Source of the DNA: Siphonodentalium dalli
Lineage: Eukaryota; Mollusca; Scaphopoda; Gadilida; Siphonodentaliidae
Assembly: GCA_032622095.1 (NCBI GenBank)
Contig: CP136061.1
Span: 94,299,345 to 94,363,344, forward strand
Direction: 5' to 3'
DNA length: 64,000 bases
Position 1 is the first letter of the stretch, and each line of letters starts with the position of its first letter. Below the pieces are notes generated by a model, which saw only the letters and a list, made by a program, of their open reading frames with translations, was not told the DNA's origin and ran no database searches. Positions 51,210-61,869 of the stretch are shown one piece after another. A program made the position numbers and the translations under genes.

Positions 51210-52285
51210 ATAACCACAGGAGTCGATATAGTTGGGCAAAGCATGTTATCGTCTTAGTTGGTTACATTCAAGTTTTAAATTCAGAAACAATTCGACAGCC
51301 TTGTTTGTATCGTTAAATAATAAGTCTTTTCTTCATATTGCCCTCGACTCATTATAAAATATTTCGCGAATTTTCAAAATATCTTAATTTCAAGCTATCA
51401 AATTGAAGGAAAAAAATCACTACATTACTATAACAACAACTCTTTACCCTCGCAATACAAGAGATGAGAGATATTTTCCATCTATGTAAAAAGTTATTTT
51501 TAAAAATCAGCAGATTTTTTTTAAAGCAGGTCGATAGAGAGTTTGACAGGAAATATTTGCAACGACACTGAATTATCTAGACTATGAACCCAACTAGGGT
51601 ATACGCTTAGTCAACCATCTGAACTCATGACTGCAATCACTGCATGAAAATAAATCAAACAGTTTTCATTGCATATTTTATTTTTTTGGCAGCCATTTGC
51701 AGCGCTATTTTTTTTTAATGTATGTCTGAAAAGATGAATCAGTATTGAATGTTTATGTCTGCCAGATTATTGACAACATAGTTGAATAATATTTATGTTG
51801 TTTTATTTCGTTTTGGTACACGATAAAAAGATAGTTCTACAAATGGCCGCCAAAAAATTAAATATGTAATGAAAACAGTTTTATTTAATTTCTCGTGCGC
51901 GCACTGATATCTAGACCTAAAATAATATTGATAGTGATGTGATCGGGACTATCTGATGAGCTGTAGCCGCGCTCAACTGCTGAATTGGATTTTGAACCGC
52001 TGAACGGACATGGTGGGCGGTAAAATGGTGTCCACTTCCTGTATTTGGATATAGCATACACATTACATGATGTAATTTACCCAACCTTCGACGGACTATC
52101 TTCGTTATATGTTTTATCATTTATTTAAAGTGACATGTGCATAAATTACATTAGTGTGAAACAAATTACAAGAATGTTGACATAGACGCACCCGGCCTCC
52201 TGGGCCTATAAGTCACTGTAATATCCCAATATGTTTTTCATTCTCACGTGATCATTTCATTTACCCTCTCTCTCTCTCTCCACAA
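51210..52285. other. No recognised feature
   Basis: AT-rich sequence upstream of exon A on the gene strand; could be first intron or promoter region. No exon or promoter element supported. Confidence 0.45.
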
Positions 52286-52289
52286 CTGT

Positions 52290-53660
52290 AATCCCATTCA
52301 AATACTCTATATGTTAGACGGTTTCTATTCATTGTGACTAAGTTATTCCAATGCCTTAGCATATTTATCCATCTCCGTTGTCTGGAAGGCCTGATCCTCA
52401 TATCACCTGTTATAGCTAATAAAGGGGTACATCTGTGTACCACAAGAAAGTATAGGAGGCTACGGTTCTGCACAAGGTCAATGCCAGTATGTTTTCCAAA
52501 CCCCAAATCCCAGATCCATAGTCCAAAACAGGGTTAACACATGTAAATACCAATTTATCAAAAGTTTTGAATCCAAAGTCTTTATAAGGGTGTATCCTTG
52601 AAATTATTGACCCCAGTGCTCTACCCCCAGCGGTAGCCAAGATATCTGATGTATGGGTAAAGGATCTGTCTTCATGAAGTATTATCCCAAGATATTTATA
52701 TCCTGTCTATAATTTCCAATGGGCTATTCTTCAGTTTAAAGTCATACTGTGTCTTGGGCAGGATTTTCTCTCTGAAATGCACTATTTTGGTTTTGTTTTT
52801 ATTAAGAGCCATCCTCCATTTGGTATTTTGGTAGTCCATCTATCCAATATTTGGAGGAGTTGTTGTATATCATTTTCATTGTTGGATAATAGGGCTATAT
52901 CATCTGCGAATAGAAGAATGCCACATGGTTCATATTCCCCGATGGGTACTCCTATCCCTGATTGTTTTATCTCCATTGCTAAGTCGATGATGAACAGTGA
53001 GAATAGGGTACTAGACATACTGTCACCTTGTTTGACACCGACAGTACATTGGAAGTCTTCTTAGAGTATACCATTTATGTTAATACAAGATAATGTTGAC
53101 TGGTATAGGTTTTGTATTGCATTATAGAATTGACCGTCAAACCCCATTCTGAGAAGTTTGTTGTATAACATTTCACGATTCACTGTCTCAAAAGCTTTTT
53201 GAAAGTCTACAAATGTTACAAAAGTTTCTCTGTTAGCTTTAATGATTGTGGATCTTCCCGGTCTAAAACCACACTGTTCATCAACTATTAGTTCATTCAA
53301 TTCAGCATGTTGTATAAGTCTACTATTTAGGATTGAAGTAAATAATTTGCTACATGTATTAAGTAGTGAGATACCCCGATAATTGTTGGGTACCCTGGGG
53401 TCAAGTGTTGCATTTTTGAGAATTGGGTGGATAATGGCTTTCTTCCATAAAGTAGGGATAATTCCTGTGTCAAAAACAATTTGGAATAGTTCATGTATAA
53501 CTTTGATTACAGGTTGGTACTTGAGTGATTCGTATGGGATACCATCACAGCCGCTGGATTTGGAGTTTTTTGCTTTATTTACTACCTTCTCAACTTCATC
53601 AAATGAGTTGACTAAAATCGGGAAAATTGTTAATCCGCATGTTAGGTTGTAACATACTGA
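52290..53660 (-). pseudogene. Non-LTR retrotransposon reverse-transcriptase relic
   Basis: Reading the minus strand: KNSKSSGCDGIPYE near 53,590, NNYRGISLLNTCSKL near 53,380, QCGFRPGRSTI near 53,270, FVDFQKAFETVNRE near 53,200, the catalytic FADDIALLS near 52,900, and YGSGIWG near 52,510. These are the ordered fingers-palm-thumb motifs of a LINE reverse transcriptase. Stops (e.g. at ~53,060) and frameshifts (at ~52,790 and elsewhere) interrupt it. The endonuclease part and 5' end are missing beyond ~53,660. Clade not resolved by eye; CR1/L2/Jockey-like is likely. Confidence 0.88.
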
Positions 53661-53724
53661 TAAGCAGCTGATTCAGCATTATACACCTGTTAAATTGTGC
53701 AGTTTAGAGTTGGAACCTTCACAT

Positions 53725-54235
53725 AAGGATTAACTGTCATGTGGACTGTTTTTATGGAGATGTAACGGTGAGGTAATTGGACATAACTTGTGTAAAACCC
53801 GAAGGGTTTTACATACAAGTTATATCCACTTACCTCACCGTTACATCTCCATAAAAATAGTCCACATGACAGTTAATCCTTATATTTATATACATTTAGC
53901 GAAAAAGCCGCTTTTGTAAATATATTTAAATCGAAAAGTGTATCGTGACAAGATCAGCCCAAAATACCCAATAGCACCCTTGGCAAAAGTTAATAGGAAC
54001 AATTTCTCTTCATGTTGAAACCCGATGATGTATTAAGTCAATCCTGCGCGAGTCAAAATGCGCCCAAAGCATTACGCGTTCGTCTTTCCAAACCTAATGA
54101 CGTATCGATGGTGTTATTAGCTTGGTGTTATGAGGCGTTACGCATTCACCGAGAAATAACTGCAACTAGCCACGTGGGCGCCGACCAATCAGAATGCTGG
54201 ATTTAGTGATGACAACACTTAGTGTGTAAATATAT
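53725..54235. mobile_element. Repeat R, copy 2, with ~75-bp terminal hairpin
   Basis: 53,730-53,880 is a near-perfect hairpin (AAGGATTAACTGTCATGTGG ... CCACATGACAGTTAATCCTT) with CCCGAAGGG at its tip. The remainder matches 37,620-38,062 inverted and contains the identical 64-codon frame (54,012-54,206, plus strand). Confidence 0.85.
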
Positions 54236-54413
54236 ACAGAGCAATGCATTATTAAAGAACAGGTTGGTTGCAACTAAGAACTATATTACCTGCACTGTTT
54301 TTGTTTCAATTTTCACAGGCCTCAGTATGACATGATATGCATAATTTATTAATACCATTTTATAACAATTCCCAGATTCAGTTAGTTGAAATTTAAATAT
54401 TGGATGTAGTTAA

Positions 54414-54721
54414 AGGTACTCAATCCGATCAGACGCTCCTAAATTACTATTTCTTTGGCTTTGGGGGTAAAAAATATTTTATTCGAGTCGAGGAACCAAC
54501 CCATCAAAGCTCAGAATGATTAGATATCGATTGAAGTTTGGAGATCTGGGCCAAAACTTATTCAAATCCACGTGCTCAAACGGACAAATTGTAACTTAAT
54601 GTAAGATGGATAACTCTAAAATAAAGTTGTTACTATTAACAATAATAACCACTTGATTTTAGAGTTACCCCCGAAGTCAAAGAAATAGTAATTTAGGAGC
54701 GTCTGATCGGATTGAGTACCT
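54414..54721. mobile_element. MITE-A, full short copy
   Basis: TTAA at 54,410-54,413 and 54,722-54,725. The termini are AGGTACTCAATCCGATCAGA and its complement TCTGATCGGATTGAGTACCT. The right arm is shortened, giving 308 bp. Confidence 0.9.
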
Positions 54722-54725
54722 TTAA

Positions 54726-56254
54726 CCAATATAACAGGCTCTGTTGGACTAAGGTAGGTTCTATGGTTACCAGGGTAATTTGTTTTTAAAGGGATGGGGG
54801 GGGGGCCTTCGTTATCAACATTTGTCAAATTATGATAATTTCCTCAAGAATATACTAATGCATGTAGTATAGCATAATGATGATATGAATGCTATATTAT
54901 TCACAAAACACGTTTTGTGTCCGAGAAAATACAGGTCGAGTGTTGTTCAGTTTCTTCCAAAAAGCGCAGTGGATTGTTTTTAAGCAGAGTCACGATATTG
55001 CGTCATTTCCTTATTTAGATTCGCGCGCATTATAAGTCGGTTGTAAAACCCCTAATTTAGGTTAGGAAAAAATACTACAACGCAACGAAACATTTTCATT
55101 CGACGATCCCGTAGTTGCAAGTTTTATGATTGGTATAAGAACGAAATAAATATATATTATATAATATTCTTTCTGTTTATGACGGTTTTAGAGGATGTGA
55201 CTATTTTAACAGCTATACCCATGCGAAGGCCGTCCGTATCTTTAATAAGAAAATCAGTGAACACCGGAATCCAGCACTCCGAACAACAAACACCCTCTTT
55301 ATTTATATATAGTAGCTGCGACACTAGAATCGAATTGAATCATGTGGAAGATTAACAAGGTGAATTAAATATCAAAATGATCGTCTTGATAGCGCGGAGA
55401 ACACGTGAAATTTGTAATTTTTGTAAACTGTAGTAGGAATTTTTTTTGGGATTTTTGGGGTAAAATTGGCTTTTTCTTAAATAGAAACAGTGAAAACGGC
55501 ATCCAACGGCCGGAATAACAGTTGCTCTAGTTCTGGTTAGGAATTTGAATAAATAACAAAGGTTAATCATGTGCACCTGTTTTAAGAGAATTCTCTGATC
55601 AATGTTTTAGGGTTCATTTTTAAGGTAAAAATCGCTTCTTTATTTGTGAACAATTTTATAATCTGGAATCCATCACAACGAGATAGTAATCATTAATGCA
55701 GGTCCTATTATAGCAATTAGCAGTATTTATCTCGACGAGCTATTGTCATGAGTTGGCGTCCATCGTCCGTCCGTCTGCCCGTGCGTCTAGTCGTGCGTCC
55801 GTCACCAATTTCCTTAGCACACCCTATATGTCATATATCTCACCCGATCGTCACCAAACTTCATATGTATGATTGATAGAGGCGTCTCGGTTTGTTCATA
55901 TGATAAGGCGATCACAGTTTGCCTTGAATTTCGTAAATTCCAACTTTGGAATCAGTTTTGAGATGAACAATTAATTACAATATTTTTAAATGCACGCCGG
56001 CTCCCATCCATGGCGATAACAACAGGTGGATTACCCACAAAATGGAACGATTAGCGATATTTGTTAAGGCGTGTATGAAGATTCACGAAAAAACAAGAGA
56101 TGACACAACGTGATTCGATTAACAACATGTACACATGCTCTGGCATTACACATGTGTAATGTCAGCATGTGTACCTAATCTACAAAATGAGAAAACAAAA
56201 ATTACGGCGATTTTGATTAGGACGGCGACGACATTGATGACGATTGAGGACGAC
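54726..56254. other. Mostly unassigned; Repeat D fragment
   Basis: A Repeat D fragment lies at about 55,161-55,255 (TTCTTTCTGTTTATGACGG). At 55,760-55,810 a CGTCCGTCCGTCTGCCCGTG tract begins a dispersed-repeat-like segment that includes CACCAAACTTCATATGTATG. No gene recognised. Confidence 0.5.
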
Positions 56255-56350
56255 GATAACAACGTCGACGATGTTCACGCCCGATAACCCTATAGGCTGG
56301 TGGCTGTGGGTAGGCATATTGCTGTGGTGATATTGCGTGGCGGGTTTCGC
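56255..56350. repeat. Inverted repeat partner of 60,436-60,545
   Basis: CACGCCCGATAACCCTATAG followed by GCTGGTGGCTGTGGGTAGGC recurs inverted at 60,480-60,540 with ~90% identity. The two lie 4.2 kb apart and could be ends of one element or two independent insertions. Confidence 0.7.
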
Positions 56351-57239
56351 AACCAAGGTATGTTTTAGATTATAATTTATCAAATACGCTGTAAAAGGTC
56401 AGATTTTTTTATCACGTCAGATGCAGTAATGTCTGATTTATAAGTTGAACTTCTTGGTAACAATTTGGCATTGTAGAATACGTTGTTTGAAGACAAAATA
56501 TCTCGGATTTTGTCGACTTTTTCAAACTTTCAAAGTAACCAGACTCCCAAATTTGCTCAGCATGTCGATTTGTAAGTTATTTTCATGGATACATGTGGTA
56601 TAGTATCTCAGTGACAAGACAAACATGACTGCGAACTCAAATAATGCATTTTTCAGTTAAAAAAAGCTATTTGACATACTATCCCGTCAATATTTTGTGG
56701 TAGGCATATTGAATAGCCAACCACCGAGAGGACAGACATATGGCAAACACGGATACGCATGTAGCACAGTGATCAATAGTGGTTTTAGTCTGAGAAAAAA
56801 ACCTTTTATGATGCTATATTATTCAGAGTTGTAAATTCACATCGTCCATGAGTCAGGAAACATACACTACTTATTTCCAAGAACTAAATACTGGCAATGG
56901 GGTTTTAATTGAAAATGGGGAATGTATAGCCCAAACTATTCAGCATATTTTAATGTAAAAAAATGAGCCATGCCAGCTTTGTGCAGTTTTCAGGCTGAAT
57001 GGTCATGGTCCACTACATATAGATAATATAGCTACCATTTATAGCCGGTTTTATTTTTGGCGTTCTGCGAAAGAATGGCATTCATATATTAGTTTTTTTT
57101 CCTCTTCGACCAGAACGATTCATGTCTACGCCGGTTTATGGAATATAAACCGCACACAAATAAATAACAGCTTACGATGCTATTAACAATAATTCAATGT
57201 CCCGCCAATGCTAAATGTAGCTAATAGTTATACCCCCCC
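56351..57239. other. No recognised feature
   Basis: Non-coding, AT-rich, nothing assignable. Confidence 0.5.
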
Positions 57240-57810
57240 CCCCTTTTTTTTAAATAAAGGGGGGTATACTGTTTTGCACCTGTCTGTCCGTCCGAGGTAT
57301 GTTCATGTCATAACTTGAACAGTAGTGCTCGGATCTCAATGTAATTTGGTATGGGTGTTCACTACTATGAGGACATTAAAAAGAGGGTTCCATCGTTTTG
57401 TTCGGATTTTCCATTCTGGAGTTATTCACCTTTGTTTATCTGGAAATGTTGGCTTTTTGGTCCGTCTGGTGTCTGTTCATGTCGTAACTTCAACAGTTGT
57501 GCTGGGATCTCAATGAAATTTGGTATGGATGTTCACTACTATGAGGACATTCAATAGATGGTTCCATTGTTCTGTTCTGCTTTTGCATTCTAGAGTTATT
57601 CATCTTTGTTTATCTGGAAATGTTGGTTGTTTGGTCCATCCGATGTCTGTTCAGGTCATAACTTGAACAGTAATGCTCGGATTTCAATGAAATTTTGTAT
57701 GGATGTTCACCAGTGAACCAGAGGACATTTAATGGCACATTCAAATGTTTGTTTTGTTTTTATTGTTCTATAGTTACTCATCTTTGTTTATATGAAAATG
57801 CTGGTGTTTG
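57235..57810. repeat. ~185-bp tandem repeat, about three units
   Basis: After a C-run/T-run at 57,233-57,253, units containing TCATGTCATAACTTGAACAG, GGTATGGGTGTTCACTACTA and TTTGTTTATCTGGAAATGTT repeat about three times with decreasing similarity. Open frames across it are repeat translations. Confidence 0.82.
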
Positions 57811-60435
57811 GGTCCATCTGTCCGAGTATATATAGCCCTCATAAGTTATAGATATGCCCACACGATGCGGTATGCCACGAGGGGTATGCACCGGACGACA
57901 GTCCATCTCTTGTTATACATAATTTTATGTGGTATCAATATTGGTAAAGACATTGGGCTCAGAGAAATATCAGGTGCGAAAATTAGGGTACGCTAGAACC
58001 TGTATAGCTAGAGCCTGAGGGTGTACTGTTTGACAAATGAGAGAATATAGATTAATTACGACATGTACACCTCCGGTCGGCTTCAAGTTATTTCATCAAG
58101 GTGGGAGCTATAAATCAGCACTGTTCCAATATTAGATAGTCTAATCTATATTGAAGTTATATAATAGCATTTGTTACGCACTAAATTTGATTCACACGTA
58201 AGCATCAATCTTTGTTGGTTGTCGGAAATGGCCAATAATCGCTCTTGTTTTGTTCCTCTATTTCGTTTTTGTCATCAAACGATTGTCACTTTTACAAGAT
58301 GCTTCTACACACACATCTTGCTTGAAAACATCGGAAAGAAGCTATATTGTCGTGTTACAAGCATATATATACAGCGTTTTAAAACGCACATAATTATGCC
58401 TAAATGCAACCGTGACACCGGGGAGCTCATTTGTTTCGATAATACATGGACTACATTATCATTCATTGAAAACTAATTATGTAAGCCTGTAATAATTTTA
58501 TTTCAAAACATAACTGTGATTAACACGAATGTAATGGTGTATGTATGGATCTGTAACGTTTGGCGACAGTTCCGAGTCTGCACTCCATTCCTTTTAATAA
58601 ATATCGCACCCCTATAGTAAGTTTATCTAACATTTCGATGTATTCTTTTAGAACTGTTGTTCATGATTATTAATAGCGTTGGCAAATATTGCAAATAATT
58701 CCGTCGAAGCCATAACGAGAGGTTTTTAAAGTAGCTTTCTTAATTAATACTATTAACTCAGTGCTTGCTTATGGAATTCTGTACCGGCGCGTCCCGTATC
58801 CAATCACGTGATTAAGAACGCTCTATAGTGGACCTGGACCATGACCCAGTTATGCCGCATATACATAAACAGGAGCACCGAGCAATAATACAAATGTGTG
58901 TGGGGCGTTAACTTAATTGAGTGGTCGCTGTTGTCTCATTGGCTATATATAGGAGGAATCGCCGTGAGATTTCGTGTGCATTTATAGTGGTAAATGTTTT
59001 TTTCAATACCGTGGGGCAGGTTTTTGGGTGCGTCTAAAATTCACCGAGTACGATATCATATCGGAGAAATGATCACCTCAGAAAAAAAACATCGAGTAGT
59101 CATCGCGGGATTATTTCAGATTTTCTGACATTTAAATCTAAGATTCTGCTTCTAAATGCAGAAATTAGTCAATAAATCTGATAAAATGTATTAAAACTTA
59201 GAAATAATTAGTATTTATTCAGTTTATTATGAAATAATAGCACAAATTTGGGCGGGTTTTGCAACTTCCGTTTAAACTGTAATGCATATCTCAGAAATGG
59301 TTGACGTTAGAAGGCCATTAGTGAAAGAGCCGACACTTTGTACCTACTTCGTACCCAACCTGCCCCACGGTATTGACAAAAAATGCCAACCATTTACAGT
59401 GGTCCAATTGTATTTATATCTGACTCAGGCTCCGCTCAATTATCTATTTCAGAAAGAAGCTAAAATAATGTCGGAACCAGAATAAATAGAGCCCGATCTA
59501 GATGAATCGTTGTGTTAATTTTCTTATATTGAGCAGTGTGTAGCCCATACAATATCTTTACCAACGTATTCAACACGTATACAATACGGAAAACGTCGAC
59601 GTCACGAGTCACAAATTACGTCAACTTTATCTTTTGAACAAGAACTACAAACTTTATTAATAAAGTCGCCTATCAGTTTGATAAAAATGGCTATAAATTA
59701 CGACAGAAACGAATCAATAAACGCTAAATCTCGATGTTGAATAGTTCTAGTGGGTGTGTAATAAAATACAACCACACATTATGTGGGCGTGGTGAGAAAA
59801 TTAAATTATGCTGCAAGTTACAACTCGCGAATCATCGTTGTAACGTTGTAACATTCCGCGCAACAAACTCGTCCGTTAATTTTCACGTCATGCACACATA
59901 TGTGTGGTTCTGTCTATTTTATATGAATGAATAATCATTCCAGAGTGTATTTATAAAATAATATATGCCAGAAGTTGCATATTGTTGGCTTTAAAGTGCT
60001 AAATTGGAGCTTGGTCAATATTTACAACGTGCCTATCAACAATGCCACTTGCCTATCATAACAAGTTTGTGCTTTGCCATGAGCCTATCTGTGGAGGCAA
60101 TATGCCTGTCATAAATTTGTGATATGACACTCAGGAAAATCGATATTTTTCCACGAAAAATATGTCTTTTATTGTGAATTTTGGTTTCATTGTATCAATG
60201 GAATGTGCATCTAGTGACATGTGTACATGAAGCCTACATATCGAGATTTCTACCATTTATATTAGGTAGTTTCTTTGATAAACGACAAAAACCGGTTGTA
60301 AAATTCGACAAATTAAGTAATAAAAAATATATCTAAAGGCACACGGCTATCACAAATGGTGTATGAATACACCAGTCATGGTCCTATCTAATGCCATAAG
60401 CGTTCTCGCCGGGTGGATTCCAGATTTTATGATTT
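57811..60435. other. No recognised feature
   Basis: 2.6 kb without a supported gene, RNA or repeat. The 101-codon frame at 58,171-58,476 has no motif, signal peptide or splice context that I trust. Confidence 0.45.
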
Positions 60436-60545
60436 TCCTAAAATTCTGAGCACACGTGTGAAAACCGCCACACAATATCACTACATCAATATGCCTACCC
60501 ACAGCCACCAGCCTATAGGGTTATCGGGCGTGATGTTGATGATGG
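60436..60545. repeat. Inverted repeat partner of 56,255-56,350
   Basis: Contains GCCTACCCACAGCCACCAGC then CTATAGGGTTATCGGGCGTG, the complement of the block at 56,275-56,320. Confidence 0.7.
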
Positions 60546-60549
60546 GATA

Positions 60550-61300
60550 ATGGTGGGATGATGGGACCGGTCTATCGCTGAACTGACAATAGGCCCATCC
60601 ACATATGTAAGCCAAGCGACATAGAGATCTAGCCTTACGATAGAACAAGTACCAACATGCCCAGAACCTTATTTCATGCAGAAAGGATTTTAGTGAGATG
60701 TTGTGAGTTAAATTCCTACCTATAATGTCTGACACAGCAGGCCCCAAACAGCTGGTCGGCACCTGACACTGAATTAGTGGTATTCTAAGAAAGAATTTCA
60801 ATGTCCAATTTAGATTCGTAAGATTCGTAAGAATTACTTTTCATTAAAATTTAAATAGTACACACGAATATGGAGTGTTACAGATAGACTCAACGCCATT
60901 GTTTATCGCGATTAATTCGTCCCTCGAGTAAAAAGGTATTTATTTCCAACTGCGTGTACTTCAGGCGTGTACTTCGTTTTTTTTTTAAATTGTACAATCG
61001 ACGTGGTTGACATTCTTGGCAATAATCGATGTTTGCCACATTCTTCCAGATTGTATAATGCCTGAGTAGTGACTGATCAAGTTGTGCTGATTCACTAAAT
61101 TGACATATAGTTTGCCTTCAAAAAGTAACCAAACATTCTATTTAAGAAATGGATCCATTACATATATTTACACTCAACCGAGTCAACTGGCAGATTAGAA
61201 GAGCTTTAAATGCCCATTTCCAACGTTATTCTCGTGACTTGATGCAAGTTGCGCCTATATACACAATTATCAATTAGCTATAGGTTATCGGACGCAATAA
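60550..61300. other. No recognised feature
   Basis: Nothing assignable. Confidence 0.45.
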
Positions 61301-61304
61301 GTAG

Positions 61305-61412
61305 AACGCTGCCCGCGTCGTAAGTAACAAAGTAAGTATAAAACGCGGCCAATAAGTAACAAAAAGTCGGCCAATAAGTAGAAAACGCGACCAATAAGTC
61401 AATGTGACGTAA
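61305..61412. repeat. Short GCCAATAAGTA tandem repeats
   Basis: CGGCCAATAAGTAACAAAAA / CGGCCAATAAGTAGAAAACG / CGACCAATAAGTC follow one another at ~20-25-bp spacing. Confidence 0.75.
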
Positions 61413-61734
61413 ATGACGTCATACTTAATTAGCTCGATCGGCAAAGAATATTGGGTCGAAGGAAGATAGATTGCAGTTGATTTCAGATGAATTACGGACA
61501 GTCACTGTTTTTGGGAGTAAATATACATGTACGTGGATGAACTACATGTATCCGTATCAATATTATTCCCAGTGGAAACTGACAGTACTGTGAAATCGCT
61601 GCAATTTCTTCACAAAGTTCACAAGAATAAACATTGCTGGAATAATTGTTAATTTAATAAAACACACAATGGTATATATATGTTAATCCTGTGAAACAAT
61701 TATTGCCATTGTTGCTAATTGATAAAATACTTAT

Positions 61735-61868
61735 TAATTGGTTGTTTCCACATTGACCGAGTTATGAGGCCTCGGTCTGTCGTATTAGCCTTCGGTCTCC
61801 GGCCTCAGGTCAATACGACAGACCTCGGCCTCATAACTCGGCCAATATGTAAACAACCAATTAATAAC
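61735..61868. mobile_element. Palindromic element, ~60-bp arms
   Basis: TTAATTGGTTGTTTCCACAT ... GAGTTATGAGGC and GGTCTGTCGTATT pair with AATACGACAGACC ... GCCTCATAACTC and GTAAACAACCAATTAA. Centre near 61,800. Likely a small foldback MITE. Confidence 0.85.
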
Positions 61869-61869
61869 A

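Noticed and set aside
58171-58476. 101-codon frame in the otherwise empty 57.8-60.4 kb interval
   Set aside because: No signal, domain, codon bias or splice evidence; length is compatible with chance in AT-rich DNA.
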